Assembly: GCA_021323945.1 (NCBI GenBank)
Contig: JAJPKA010000014.1
Span: 186,001 to 250,000 of the forward strand
Direction: 5' to 3'
Origin: Pseudomonadota bacterium
GTDB lineage: Bacteria; Desulfobacterota; Binatia; Binatales; Binataceae
DNA: 64,000 nt
The notes under the pieces were generated by a model that ran no database searches, was not told the origin of the DNA, and saw nothing but the letters and a program-made list of their open reading frames with translations. Below are positions 40,832-49,671 of this stretch, piece after piece (within the stretch, counting starts at the first letter, position 1; the number at the start of each line of letters is the position of its first letter). The position numbers and the translations under genes were made by a program.

Positions 40832-41896
40832 CTAAGCCGCGTCGGCCAGTTCCGGCAAAGTGAAAAGGCTTAAGGGTTGCTCGAGTCCGGTTATGGAATG
40901 GCGGCCCCTGGGCGCGAGCTTCTCGCTGCAATGCTCAGCGACCGCATCGGAGATCAGCACTGGACACTGAAGCCGACGGCACAATCTTTCGAGACGACTT
41001 GTCAGGTTGACCGCGGGACCAATGGCTGTGAAGTCCAGCCGGTCGGGCGCACCGATATTGCCGTACACCACCGCTCCGAGATGAAGTGCCACTCCGAATG
41101 GAAGGGAAGGCAAACCCGCATGAGCGCGCTGCTCATTCAATGCCCGCATGCCGTGGCGCGCGGCACGCACAGCTGACAGCGCGGCGCTGCAGGCGGCTAT
41201 CGTGCCATGTGATGCCAACGGGAAGATAGCCAGCAACCCGTCGCCGATGAACTTCAAGACCTCACCGCCAAACGGGTGAATTGCACCGACCAAGCGCCCA
41301 CAATAATCGTTAAGAGCACTAATGAGCTGCTCGGGCCGTAGCGTTAGCGACAGTGCGGTGAAGTCGCGCAAATCAGAAATCCAGATGACCGCTTCGATAG
41401 TTTCGCCCACACCGCGCTGGACCATGCCGCCGAGTACCTTTTCGGCGCTTCGACGTCCGAGGTAAGCGCGAAGCAGACTTCGTGTGGTCTCGCGTTCGAT
41501 TACCACCTGAAGCGGAGCGGCCATTACCACAGCGATCTGCTCCAGATAGACTCGCTGCTTGCGATTAAAGCCCGATGAATCCGAGGCTACCCACGCAATC
41601 TCGTGGCTGCTTCCGTTTAACCTGAAACGAAGCGTTCGACCGTTGTCGGCTGCGTCTCCTATCGCCGTCATTCCATGGAAGAGTACCTCTTCACTGGCGC
41701 GTTTATCGGTGATCTGCCATCGCCATCGGCTTGCTGCGAGCAGTGGATCGAGCCGGGCGATAGTCAATAGCGCGCGACTTAGTGGCAATCCTTCGGCCGC
41801 GAGCCGATTGCAGAGCTCGCTGAGCAAAACACCGGGTGTCGCCACCCGGGCACCTTGGCGCAACAGCCAGTCAATGGCGGTGGTTGACGACAGCAC
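40832..41896 (-). CDS. Class III adenylate/guanylate cyclase
   Basis: A 354-residue cyclase. The N-terminal half (about 1-150) is an unrecognised helical sensor-like region. The catalytic domain (about 165-345) has both metal-binding aspartates (Asp175 in ISDLRDF, Asp219 in FIGDG) and the transition-state Asn/Arg pair in AIGPAVNLTSRLERL. Lys215 in KFIGD suggests adenine rather than guanine specificity. It would make cAMP; no receptor protein is in the window. No membrane helix, so cytoplasmic. GTG start without a clear ribosome site, so the start is uncertain by some residues. Confidence 0.88.
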   Translation of the reverse strand: MLSSTTAIDWLLRQGARVATPGVLLSELCNRLAAEGLPLSRALLTIARLDPLLAASRWRWQITDKRASEEVLFHGMTAIGDAADNGRTLRFRLNGSSHEIAWVASDSSGFNRKQRVYLEQIAVVMAAPLQVVIERETTRSLLRAYLGRRSAEKVLGGMVQRGVGETIEAVIWISDLRDFTALSLTLRPEQLISALNDYCGRLVGAIHPFGGEVLKFIGDGLLAIFPLASHGTIAACSAALSAVRAARHGMRALNEQRAHAGLPSLPFGVALHLGAVVYGNIGAPDRLDFTAIGPAVNLTSRLERLCRRLQCPVLISDAVAEHCSEKLAPRGRHSITGLEQPLSLFTLPELADAA

Positions 41897-41981
41897 AGGG
41901 TTAAAGTTTTTTGAATGGAGGTCTTATGTGTCTGGCGGCGATCCTTGGAGGCATCGCTCCGCCGGTTACGTGAAACACGAG

Positions 41982-42446
41982 TCAGGTCGAAACGCTGCGC
42001 CGGGGCTGATTGAGGCGAGGGTCAGGCCCGGGCTCGCCGCCACTGGCAGCAATTACCAGACGCCCCAAATAGTGAGACCATCCATCGCTGTGTTCCGGTA
42101 CTGCCTCGGGTGGTAAGCCGCTATGTGTGAAGCGCACCAGGGTGTGACCCTCAATGGGCACCAGCTCGATTTCGATGAGCGAAGAACCCGGCGCAACCGA
42201 CGCCTTATCGCTTTCCCAGCCCCAGGTGTAGGCAAGTCGCGAGACTGGGACCACTTCCCTGAACTCGCCTCGGGCAACTCGGCCGTGGCCGGCGTCAACC
42301 AGAAAAATTCCACCCGGACGTGGATCGAGTTCTGCCGACAAACCCATCCAACGCACTAGGCGCTGAGGGTCGGTGAAAAAGGCGAACACCGTGGCGGGAT
42401 CCGCAGCGATCCTGAACTCGCGCCTGATTGTATTTTCGCTCTCCAT
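41982..42446 (-). CDS. SRPBCC/AHSA1-domain protein
   Basis: A 154-residue START/Bet v1-like (AHSA1) protein. Seen: the opening TIRREFRIAADPATVFAFFTDP, RLVRWMG, the strand LDPRPGGIFLVDAG, and the closing helix GWSHYLGRLV; this is the standard SRPBCC fold with a hydrophobic pocket. Family members bind lipids, polyketides or aromatic ligands, or activate Hsp90 in eukaryotes. In bacteria it is often next to ArsR-type regulators, which are not seen here. The ligand is unknown. It is 39 bp downstream of msrB on the same strand and may share its transcript. Confidence 0.88.
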   Translation of the reverse strand: MESENTIRREFRIAADPATVFAFFTDPQRLVRWMGLSAELDPRPGGIFLVDAGHGRVARGEFREVVPVSRLAYTWGWESDKASVAPGSSLIEIELVPIEGHTLVRFTHSGLPPEAVPEHSDGWSHYLGRLVIAASGGEPGPDPRLNQPRRSVST

Positions 42447-42485
42447 CGCGGCGATAACCCGCCTTGATGCGTCCCACCGGACTGA

Positions 42486-42887
42486 TTATTCCGACTTCTT
42501 GACGAAGTTGAGCGACGCTGAATTGATGCAATAGCGCAAGCCGGTCGGTGCCGGACCATCATCGAAAACGTGGCCGAGATGAGCGCCGCAGCGGCTGCAC
42601 ATCACCTCAGTTCGGTTCATTCCCCAGCTGTAGTCGGGCGCTTCCTCGATATGTTCGCTCTTCAACGGTGCATAGAAGCTGGGCCAGCCGCATTCGGAAT
42701 CAAATTTGGTCTCGGAGCTGAAGAGCTCGTTGCCGCAGCAGACGCAGAGATAAACTCCAGGTTCGTTGAACGCCCAATATTTGCCGGTAAAGGCGCGTTC
42801 GGTGCCCTTGCGCCGGGTTACGGCAAACTGCTCTGGCGTGAGCAGCTGGCGCCATTCTTCATCGGTTTTGGTAATTCGGTCGCCCAT
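42486..42887 (-). CDS. msrB: Peptide-methionine (R)-S-oxide reductase
   Basis: A 133-residue MsrB, which reduces methionine-R-sulfoxide in oxidised proteins using thioredoxin. Seen: a structural zinc site of Cys48, Cys51, Cys97 and Cys100 (CVCC and CSRC), the resolving Cys66 in SECGWPSF, and the nucleophile Cys120 in [11 protein letters not shown]. Length is normal for a single-domain MsrB; no MsrA is fused. AGGACGG precedes the ATG. Likely a constitutive repair enzyme; the downstream SRPBCC gene may be cotranscribed. Confidence 0.96.
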   Translation of the reverse strand: MGDRITKTDEEWRQLLTPEQFAVTRRKGTERAFTGKYWAFNEPGVYLCVCCGNELFSSETKFDSECGWPSFYAPLKSEHIEEAPDYSWGMNRTEVMCSRCGAHLGHVFDDGPAPTGLRYCINSASLNFVKKSE

Positions 42888-43216
42888 AGAAAGTACCGTC
42901 CTGATAGCTCACCTTAAACCATACAATATTTCTCGCCCGTACCGCCATTATCAAACCTCTCGGTCGGGCTCCGCACTGGCGTGGTGTTTTCCGTTTGCGG
43001 GTTGCGTTTGCTATGGAAGTTGTGAAAACCTGTAACTGTATATATGTTGATTCGGAGGATTCGGCCGGCGGGTGTTCCACTTTTAGAGACTGAAGGCAGG
43101 ATTGTTCATGGCTGAGCGCGAGCTCAGCAACTACAAAACCCAGCCTCGCCAGGGAAGCCGGTCATACCGCCCGCCATCCCGTCTCAGTCACAACGGCGCA
43201 AGGAGCAAGGAAACCA
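42888..43216. other. Divergent promoter region msrB / gltA
   Basis: 329 bp without a gene between msrB (minus) and citrate synthase (plus). There is an AT-rich patch with TATATATG at 43037-43044, which may be part of a -10, but the -35 is unclear. A short open frame at 43102-43317 has no protein-like features and overlaps the gltA start. Confidence 0.5.
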
Positions 43217-44548
43217 ATGGCCAAAAACTCATTGTCGATTATCGACAACCGCACCGGCAAGCAGTACGAGATTCCGATCGAAGAGGGCGGTGTGATCCGT
43301 GCCAGTTATCTGCGTAATATCAAGACCGGTCCGGACGACTTTGGTTTGATGTCATACGATCCAGCTTTTACCAACACCGCCTCTTGCCGCAGCAAAATCA
43401 CCTTCATCGATGGCGAAAAAGGCATTCTTCGCTACCGCGGCTACCCCATCGAGGAGTTGGCCGAGCGAAGCAACTATCTTGAAGTCGCCTATCTCATCGT
43501 TAAGGGGGAGCTACCCGATCGCAAGCACTATTTGGCCTGGGAGCACAACATCAAGATCCATACGATGGTGCATGAGAACATCAAGAATTTCATGCAAGGC
43601 TTTCGTTATGATGCTCATCCGATGGGAATGTTGGTCGGGACAATTGGCGCGCTCTCCACATTTTATCCCGACGCCAACAATATCCATGATCTGGAATCGC
43701 GGCGCTTGCAGACCCGTCGCTTAATCGGCAAGCTGCCGACCATCGCGGCGTTTGCCTACCGGCATGCGCTTGGCTTCCCCTATGTTTATCCGGACAACGA
43801 TCTGAGTTACACCGGTAACTTCCTGTCGATGTTGTTCAAGATGACCGAGCTCAAGTACAAACCGAACCCCACACTTGAGCGGGCACTGGACGTCCTGTTC
43901 ATATTGCACGCCGATCACGAGCAGAATTGTTCGGCCAACGCGATGCGCGCGGTGGGGAGTTCACAAGTTGATCCATATTCGGCGGTCGCGGCCGCGACCG
44001 CGGCGCTGTACGGGCCGCTGCATGGTGGCGCCAACGAAGCCGTGATTCGGATGCTGATGGAGATCGGTTCACCCAAGAACGTGCCGGCTTTCATCAAAGC
44101 GGTAAAAAATGGCGAACGGCGGCTGATGGGATTCGGCCATCGGATCTACAAGAGCTACGACCCGCGGGCCAAGATCGTCAAACGGATAGCTTACGAGGTC
44201 TTTGATGTAACAGGTCGCAATCCGTTGATTGATATTGCCCTGGAGCTGGAGCGGATCGCCCTGGAAGACGATTATTTTGTCACCCGCAAGCTTTACCCCA
44301 ATGTGGATTTCTACACGGGCGTAACCTATCAAGCGATGGGGTTCCCGATGACCATGTTTCCAGTGTTGTTCGCGATTCCACGCACTTCCGGATGGATGGC
44401 ACAGTGGGCGGAAATGGTGCGGGATCCCGAACAAAAAATCGCGCGTCCACGCCAGGTGTACACGGGCGAAAACCTGCGCCACTGGATTCCCATTGACGAA
44501 CGGCCGGAACCGTTGATGCGCGAAGACGCAGTGAGCGATCGCATCTGA
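43217..44548 (+). CDS. gltA: Citrate synthase
   Basis: A 443-residue citrate synthase, condensing acetyl-CoA with oxaloacetate. The catalytic triad is complete: His234 in HADHEQNCS, His269 in GPLHGGAN and Asp364 in DFYTG. The first 65 residues, with SKITFIDGEKGILRYRGYPI, are the type II domain seen in hexameric Gram-negative citrate synthases. Homologues include 2-methylcitrate synthases, but no prp genes are nearby and the long type II form favours citrate synthase. AAGGAAACC precedes the ATG. A nested hairpin follows the stop. Confidence 0.97.
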   Translation: MAKNSLSIIDNRTGKQYEIPIEEGGVIRASYLRNIKTGPDDFGLMSYDPAFTNTASCRSKITFIDGEKGILRYRGYPIEELAERSNYLEVAYLIVKGELPDRKHYLAWEHNIKIHTMVHENIKNFMQGFRYDAHPMGMLVGTIGALSTFYPDANNIHDLESRRLQTRRLIGKLPTIAAFAYRHALGFPYVYPDNDLSYTGNFLSMLFKMTELKYKPNPTLERALDVLFILHADHEQNCSANAMRAVGSSQVDPYSAVAAATAALYGPLHGGANEAVIRMLMEIGSPKNVPAFIKAVKNGERRLMGFGHRIYKSYDPRAKIVKRIAYEVFDVTGRNPLIDIALELERIALEDDYFVTRKLYPNVDFYTGVTYQAMGFPMTMFPVLFAIPRTSGWMAQWAEMVRDPEQKIARPRQVYTGENLRHWIPIDERPEPLMREDAVSDRI

Positions 44549-44567
44549 GGCAGCGTTGGGAGCGTGT

Positions 44568-44619
44568 CGTGCCGGTTCAAAGCCTTCGTCGTCAAGGCGC
44601 ACGATCGTGAACCGGCACG
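44568..44619 (+). terminator. Nested hairpin downstream of gltA
   Basis: A perfect 12-bp inverted repeat CGTGCCGGTTCA (44568-44579) and TGAACCGGCACG (44608-44619), with an inner 5-bp hairpin GCCTT / AAGGC (44582-44598). It sits 20 bp after the stop. No T-run follows, so it may work as a Rho-dependent or stability element rather than a classic terminator. Confidence 0.5.
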
Positions 44620-44764
44620 CCTGCCGTTGCGGAGCAAAGCTGCCCAAGATGTGAATTAACTTCCTCGGTCTACCTTATTGAGCTTTTACTCGCGCGGAGC
44701 GAAATGGTAGTTTGGAGCACTCTGAGCATTGTCGAGGGTTGCATCTCGATGTGCGCCGAGCTCC

Positions 44765-44998
44765 ATGGCTTCCGAGGAAGACGAGATTCTCACGATCAAA
44801 GAGTTATCGGAGCATCTGCGAGTTCACCCGACCACCATTTACAGGCTTCTCCGGCAAGGTAAACTCCCTGGCTTTCGCATTGGCAGCAATTGGCGGTTCA
44901 ATCGGGCTACGATCAAGGAGTGGGAGAAGCTGCAATCGTCGCTGACTCGAGCGGCCAGTACTCGTGGCCGCTCGAAGGGCCCGAAAAAGGGGGATTGA
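44765..44998 (+). CDS. Small helix-turn-helix (excisionase/BldC-like) protein
   Basis: A 77-residue protein. Residues 8-50 form a MerR-like helix-turn-helix and wing: ILTIKELSEHLRVHPTTIYRLLRQGKLPGFRIGSNWRFN. This 'helix-turn-helix domain' group covers excisionases, BldC-like regulators and modification-linked DNA-binding proteins. A basic Arg/Lys/Gly tail follows. The start at ATG 44765 was chosen over an upstream TTG at 44729. No mobile element lies close, so a chromosomal transcription regulator role is more likely than excision. Target unknown. Confidence 0.75.
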   Translation: MASEEDEILTIKELSEHLRVHPTTIYRLLRQGKLPGFRIGSNWRFNRATIKEWEKLQSSLTRAASTRGRSKGPKKGD

Positions 44999-45023
44999 GC
45001 ATGGATATCCGCGGCTCCGCCAT

Positions 45024-45052
45024 TTGACAAAACACCCTTAAACACATAGCTA
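45024..45052 (+). promoter_or_regulatory. Possible promoter of the hydrolase operon
   Basis: A perfect TTGACA at 45024-45029, followed after 17 bp by TAGCTA (45047-45052), a weak -10. It lies about 110 bp before the start of the alpha/beta hydrolase gene. The -35 is good, the -10 poor, so the call is tentative. Confidence 0.3.
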
Positions 45053-45161
45053 AACGGCTGTTGGTGCTGGAGCGCTCTGGCCGCCCGGCGCCGAGGCGCG
45101 ACAATAGCGCACTCAACCACGAGCAGGCAGAACCGCATAGCAGACGTTCCGAGGGGTGCCG

Positions 45162-45977
45162 ATGCCAACCAAGTATGTCGAGGTAAACGGCTACGCAACT
45201 TATTTTTACTACATTGGCAAAACCACCTTGCCCGACATCGTCCCCGATTTCTCGCGAGGCCGGGCTGTTTTGCTACTGCACGGCGCAGGATCCAATGGTC
45301 ATGCCTGGCATTACCAATACGAGCATCTTGGCCAGCATCACAGTCCGATTGCGCCCGATCTGCCGGGACATGGTCGCTCCTCAGGCGTCGAAGGACTGCC
45401 GACCATTGAAGATTACGCCGCATTCACTGCAGCGTTGATCGATGCCCTCAAGCTGGATTCAGTGGTGGTCGCGGGCCATTCCATGGGTGGCGCAATAGCT
45501 ATGCAACTAGCGCTGCAGGACCCGCGTCGCGTATCAGCCTTGGTGCTGGTCGCCACAGCGGCCAAATTTGAAATCCCCAAGGAACGCATCGAGACCTGGC
45601 GGTCCGTCGCGATGGGACGAATGCCGCAACCGTTTGACAACCTGGGCTATTCTCCCAAGACTATCGCGAGCAAACCTGAAATAATTCGTGAAGGATGGGC
45701 GGAGCAGGTGCGGACCGATCCGAGAGTACGGTGGGGCGACCTGGTGGCGTGTTCGCGATTTGATTTGCGCGATCAACTCGGCAGGCTTGACAAGCCTACT
45801 CTAATCCTGGCCGGCGCGGACGACACCATTACACCGGTGACTGAAGCCCAGTCGCTCAGAAGCCTGATCCCCGGAGCAAGTCTCGAAGTCGTTCCCGAGG
45901 CGGGTCATCGCCTCACGACTGAACGTCCCGACGTAGTCAATAGCGCCATCGAGCAATTCCTCGACGGTTTGCGATGA
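45162..45977 (+). CDS. Alpha/beta-fold hydrolase
   Basis: A 271-residue serine hydrolase. Seen: VLLLHGAGSNGHAW (oxyanion region, about 36-49), the nucleophile elbow VVAGHSMGGAIA (Ser in GHSMG near residue 107), the acid Asp in LAGADDTITPV near 225 and the His in VVPEAGHRLTTERP near 253. This is the meta-cleavage-product hydrolase or esterase type. The ATG at 45162 is preferred because GAGGGG is 6 bp upstream; the GTG at 45156 is too close to it. First gene of a catabolic operon (hydrolase, thiolase, DUF35, PHP, MaoC, MaoC). Confidence 0.9.
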   Translation: MPTKYVEVNGYATYFYYIGKTTLPDIVPDFSRGRAVLLLHGAGSNGHAWHYQYEHLGQHHSPIAPDLPGHGRSSGVEGLPTIEDYAAFTAALIDALKLDSVVVAGHSMGGAIAMQLALQDPRRVSALVLVATAAKFEIPKERIETWRSVAMGRMPQPFDNLGYSPKTIASKPEIIREGWAEQVRTDPRVRWGDLVACSRFDLRDQLGRLDKPTLILAGADDTITPVTEAQSLRSLIPGASLEVVPEAGHRLTTERPDVVNSAIEQFLDGLR

Positions 45978-46078
45978 TTGCCTGCGACGAATTCTGCGCC
46001 TGCTGATGCTGGCGGGAAACGCGGCGTTCGGGTCTGGTCCTGATTGCTCGCTAAGCTGATGCTTTAACGGAGTGCAAC

Positions 46079-47239
46079 ATGAGCCTCAGTCGCAAGACCG
46101 CCGTGGTCGGTGTCTATGAGCATCCGACACGGTTCGCTCCTGACAAGAGCATGTATCAGATTATGGCCGAAAGTATCCGCGGTGCACTCGATGACGCCGG
46201 TTTGACGATCAAGGACGTCGACGGCATCTGCGCCGCGGGGATGGGAATGAGCGCGATGGGGATTGTCGGATTCTGTGACTACATGAATCTGACCCCCAAT
46301 TTCATGGACAGCACTAATATCGGCGGCGCTTCGTTTGTCGCTCATACTGCGCACGCGGCGGCAGCAATTCACGCCGGGCTGTGCAATGTGGCGGTTGTTG
46401 CATACGGCTCGACCGCCGCGTCCGCCCGCGTTGCCATTGGCACCGGCGGAGGGGGGGCTGGTGGCGACCCCTGCGACCAGTACGAGTTGCCTTACGGCCC
46501 CACCACCGTCGGCGCATATGCGATGATCGCTCAGCGCCACATGCACGAATACGGGACGCGACCTGAACAGTTAGCTGAGATAGCAGTGACCATGCGCTAT
46601 CATGCCTCTCTCAATCCTGTAGCCAAGTACCGCGAGCCGATCACGGTGGACGACGTGCTGGCGTCGCGCATAATCTCATCGCCCCTTCATCTGCTCGACT
46701 GCTGCATCATTAGTGATGGCGGTGGCGCCGTGGTCGTGACCTCGGCCGAAAGAGCGCGCGATCTGAAAAAGAAACCAGTATATATCCTGGGCGTTGGTGA
46801 AACAGTCCGCCACGCGGCGCGTGGCCAGCGCGACTTCCTGGAGATCGCGGCCGCGCAATCGGGTCGCCTGGCTTTCGAACGTGCCGGAGTCACGCACAAA
46901 GATATCGACATGGCGATGATATACGACTCCTTTACCATTACTGTGTTGACCACCCTGGAAAATCTCGGTTTCTGTCAGCGGGGTGAGGGCGGCGACTTCG
47001 TTACCGGCGGCCGTCTACGTTATGATGGCGAGCTCCCGCTGAACACCGACGGTGGCGGCCTCTCGTCGAATCATCCAGGAATGCGTGGAATTTTTTTGGT
47101 GATCGAGGCAGTGAAGCAATTGCGGGGCGAATGCGGTCCACGCCAGGTTAAGGACTGCAAAATTGCGCTGGCTCACGGCACCGGCGGTGCACTTGGCACC
47201 CGGCACTCAGGCGCCACCTTGATCATGACCAACCAATAA
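46079..47239 (+). CDS. Thiolase-like protein (Ltp2/SCP-x thiolase type)
   Basis: A 386-residue thiolase-fold protein of the lipid-transfer/SCP-x group. Seen: TAVVGVYEHPTRFAPDKSM at the start, TNIGGASFVAHTAHAAAAI (about 79-97) where a classical thiolase would have the nucleophile Cys, DMAMIYDSFTITVL near 280, and the closing LNTDGGGLSSNHPGMRG and AHGTGGALGTRHSG. Members with a DUF35 partner cleave side-chain aldol or beta-keto bonds, notably in steroid degradation. The DUF35 gene follows directly, so the two probably form one enzyme. GGAG lies 6 bp before the ATG. Confidence 0.9.
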   Translation: MSLSRKTAVVGVYEHPTRFAPDKSMYQIMAESIRGALDDAGLTIKDVDGICAAGMGMSAMGIVGFCDYMNLTPNFMDSTNIGGASFVAHTAHAAAAIHAGLCNVAVVAYGSTAASARVAIGTGGGGAGGDPCDQYELPYGPTTVGAYAMIAQRHMHEYGTRPEQLAEIAVTMRYHASLNPVAKYREPITVDDVLASRIISSPLHLLDCCIISDGGGAVVVTSAERARDLKKKPVYILGVGETVRHAARGQRDFLEIAAAQSGRLAFERAGVTHKDIDMAMIYDSFTITVLTTLENLGFCQRGEGGDFVTGGRLRYDGELPLNTDGGGLSSNHPGMRGIFLVIEAVKQLRGECGPRQVKDCKIALAHGTGGALGTRHSGATLIMTNQ

Positions 47240-47259
47240 GGTTGGAGGTCCGAACAAAG

Positions 47260-47688
47260 ATGCCGCAAGAAAAAGAGGCCAGGACTTATCGCAAACCATT
47301 GCCCCACATTGACGAAGAGATGCGGCCCTGGTGGGAAGCGCTTCAACGTCATGAACTGTATGTGCAGAAGTGCCGCGATTGTGGCGACCTCCGATTTCAT
47401 CCACGGGCCTTGTGTCCGAGCTGTTTGTCGCCGCGAACCGAATGGCTGCGGGCAAAAGGTACTGGCAAAATCTACACGTTTACCACAACCTACCAGAATC
47501 AAGCTTCGGGGTTTCGCGATTCCCTGCCATACACCTTGGCCTGGGTCGAATTGGACGAGGGCCTCAAGCTGCTGACTAATATTGTCGACTGCTCCCCAGA
47601 ACAGGTTAGAATTAATATGCCTGTCGAGGCGGTATTCGACGACGTCACCCCCGAGGTGACGCTGCTGAAGTTCCGGCCCGCACGGTAG
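47260..47688 (+). CDS. DUF35 (OB-fold, zinc ribbon) partner of the thiolase
   Basis: A 142-residue acyl-CoA-binding OB-fold protein. A zinc ribbon (Cys38, Cys41, Cys52, Cys55: CRDC and CPSC) is followed by an OB-fold with GKIYTFTTTYQNQ, PYTLAWVELDEG and LLTNIVDC strands. DUF35 proteins partner Ltp2-type thiolases as retro-aldolases. The ATG at 47260 was taken because GGAGG sits 13 bp upstream, just after the stop of the thiolase gene; a frame to 47242 would start inside the stop region. Substrate unknown; the pairing itself is strong. Confidence 0.92.
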   Translation: MPQEKEARTYRKPLPHIDEEMRPWWEALQRHELYVQKCRDCGDLRFHPRALCPSCLSPRTEWLRAKGTGKIYTFTTTYQNQASGFRDSLPYTLAWVELDEGLKLLTNIVDCSPEQVRINMPVEAVFDDVTPEVTLLKFRPAR

Positions 47689-47759
47689 TCGCAGGCTATG
47701 GGAAGCGCCAAAAGCGGTCTAATGTGCCACATATCGGCAATAGGAGCTCGGAGCCCGAG

Positions 47760-48443
47760 GTGAGTACAGTTCTTGATCTGCACAGTCACAGCGAGGCCTC
47801 CGAAGACAGCCGTGCGCCGCTCGAAGCCTATCTCAACTGGCTTAAATTGCGCAGATCCGAGCGGCCCGTCGACGGCATCGTGCTAACCGAGCATCGCCAA
47901 TTCAACAAGAACGCCGATTATCGCGCGCTCGAAGACAGGTTCGGGATTCTGGTGCTCAAGGCTTCTGAGGTCGAGACTGACTACGGCCACATGCTTGTCT
48001 TCGGCGTTACCGATGAAATGACGCGCCGCTTTGACTTCGCCGACGTCCATCTGCCCGCGCAGCTATTCATCGACGAGATCGCACGAATGGGCGGGATCGT
48101 CGTTCCCTGTCATCCCGGAAGGCCTCATGTTGGGCTGTTCGAGCATTACGCAAACCGGCCACCTTTGGAAAACGTGGTGGCCGTTGAGGTCTACAACGGC
48201 GGCTCGCGGAAGGGAGAGGATGAGCGCAGTCTGGAGCTTGCCCGGCGCTTCGGGTACCGACAAATTGGCGGTTCCGATAGCCATTTGGTGAGCTTGATTG
48301 GGCTGTGCGCGACACGTTTCGAGGCCGAGGTGCGCAGTATCGAAGATCTCGTAAATGAATTGAAACGTGGTGCGTACGAACCAGTCGATTTCCGCCCTCG
48401 CCGCAAACCAGTTCAGCCGGCTGTGGCAGTTGAGGTGAAATAA
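47760..48443 (+). CDS. PHP-domain phosphoesterase
   Basis: A 227-residue polymerase-and-histidinol-phosphatase (PHP) protein with all metal-binding motifs in order: DLHSHSEAS, TEHRQF, a Glu in KASEVET, PCHPGRPH and GSDSHL, which bind two or three metals. Such proteins cleave phosphoesters. It sits within a catabolic operon between the DUF35 and MaoC genes, an odd place for a phosphatase. The start at GTG 47760 has GGAG upstream; another GTG at 47724 adds 12 residues. The specific substrate is not known. Confidence 0.85.
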   Translation: MSTVLDLHSHSEASEDSRAPLEAYLNWLKLRRSERPVDGIVLTEHRQFNKNADYRALEDRFGILVLKASEVETDYGHMLVFGVTDEMTRRFDFADVHLPAQLFIDEIARMGGIVVPCHPGRPHVGLFEHYANRPPLENVVAVEVYNGGSRKGEDERSLELARRFGYRQIGGSDSHLVSLIGLCATRFEAEVRSIEDLVNELKRGAYEPVDFRPRRKPVQPAVAVEVK

Positions 48444-48445
48444 GT

Positions 48446-48889
48446 ATGGTCGACTACGATCCCGCGCTGATTGGGCGTGTTTTCGAGGTCACCGATCCAG
48501 TGCCCGTCACCGCAGAGATGATCCGGGATTTTTGCCGAGCTACCGGTGAAACCAGTCCGCTGTTTGTCGACGAAGAAGCCGCGAAACGCGGACCCTATGG
48601 CTCAATTGTCGCCCCGCCATCATTTGCGGTTACGTTTCGCAACGGGCGCCAATTCTTTGAGCATATTCCGCGTTTCGGCCGTCAAGGTTTCGATGCCGGT
48701 AAAGATGTTGAGTTTGTCGCGCCAATCCGTCCGGGTGATAAGATAACGCTCAGCTCTCACGTTAAAGAGATTTACGAAAAAACCGGGCGTACAGGGTCAA
48801 TGGTCTTCGTTGTCGTTCGTTCAACGCTGAAAAATCAGAATGACGAAATCGTGGCCCACGTCGACCATCGGTTTATGAATCGGCCCTAA
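48446..48889 (+). CDS. MaoC-type hot-dog dehydratase (N-terminal family)
   Basis: A 147-residue protein of the FAS1-dehydratase/MaoC N-terminal type. Seen: ALIGRVFEVTDPVPVTAEMIRDF, APPSFAVTF where the family often has the catalytic region, FDAGKDVEFVAPIRPGD and the closing VDHRFMNRP strand. It is one half of a heteromeric hydratase in which the second MaoC protein (48914-49342) supplies the other. GAGGTG precedes the ATG within the PHP gene's end. It likely hydrates an enoyl-CoA before the thiolase step. Confidence 0.87.
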   Translation: MVDYDPALIGRVFEVTDPVPVTAEMIRDFCRATGETSPLFVDEEAAKRGPYGSIVAPPSFAVTFRNGRQFFEHIPRFGRQGFDAGKDVEFVAPIRPGDKITLSSHVKEIYEKTGRTGSMVFVVVRSTLKNQNDEIVAHVDHRFMNRP

Positions 48890-48913
48890 TCGCCGCGTGC
48901 ACGGTTGGAAAGC

Positions 48914-49342
48914 ATGCCGCAATCGCAAAGGAAGTACGAGGACGTCAAAGTCGGAGACGCCCTGGGTCCCCAGGAGCTGTTTTTAAGCAAGGAGCAGGTT
49001 CGCGCCTATGCTCGCACCACTGGAATGTGGGTCCCGCGCTTCACCGACGACGAGGGGGCCCGCAAAGAGGGGCTGCCGGGAATGATTACTCCGGGCAACA
49101 TGAGCCTGGCTCTGCTAAGCAAGCTGGTGACTGATTGGCTCGGTTCCAGCGACGCTCGGTTAGTCCGAGTCGGTACCACTTACCGCCAGCCGGTCTTGCC
49201 TGATCACACGATAATCCTGCAGGGCTTCGTGACACATACCAATGACGCCGACCGAACCGCTGATATGGATATTTGGATCGAAAACGAGGAAGCCGAACGG
49301 CTGGTGATTGGCACGGCCACGGTGCAGTTCGGCAAATCATAA
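48914..49342 (+). CDS. MaoC-type hot-dog hydratase
   Basis: A 142-residue MaoC-like hydratase. Seen: VGDALGPQELFLSKEQVRAYARTTG, the motif GMITPGNMSLALLSKLVTDWLG and TTYRQPVLPDHTIILQG. The classic R-hydratase Asp-x4-His site is not obvious, so catalysis may need the partner protein at 48446-48889, as in ChsH1/ChsH2 of steroid side-chain degradation. Start ATG 48914; a TTG 9 bp upstream is also possible. Together with Ltp2 and DUF35 the pair matches the ChsH1-ChsH2-Ltp2 type steroid side-chain module. That match is by gene composition only. Confidence 0.85.
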   Translation: MPQSQRKYEDVKVGDALGPQELFLSKEQVRAYARTTGMWVPRFTDDEGARKEGLPGMITPGNMSLALLSKLVTDWLGSSDARLVRVGTTYRQPVLPDHTIILQGFVTHTNDADRTADMDIWIENEEAERLVIGTATVQFGKS

Positions 49343-49671
49343 AACGAACGGGGGCTACGGGGACTGCTATATTTGCTGATATAGTGTTGTTCGTCCAGAC
49401 CATCTACAGACCACGGCGTCTTCTTGCCCTTGAGCGCTACAAGCCTGAACCCGCAGAGTCTTCGGTTTAGGCGTCGGACCGCAAATGTTCGAACAGTGAA
49501 AGCTGGGATTCCCCAGCCGGTCCACTCAATGGTCTGCAAAGAAGGGATTCGACGCGGTGCTCTCTCTTTCGCGGTGTGAGTGAGCAGCGGCTACTCTGCT
49601 AAGGGTGGTCGGTCGAAAAAGCGTTAATTCAGCCACAAAGCCGTAATCCAGCGATGACTTGCGGGCAGATT
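49343..49671. other. Non-coding interval before tRNA-Ala
   Basis: 329 bp from the end of the MaoC gene to the tRNA. Short open frames here look random. A small palindromic CTATAT / ATATAG pair lies near 49369-49385. I see no conserved RNA. Confidence 0.5.
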
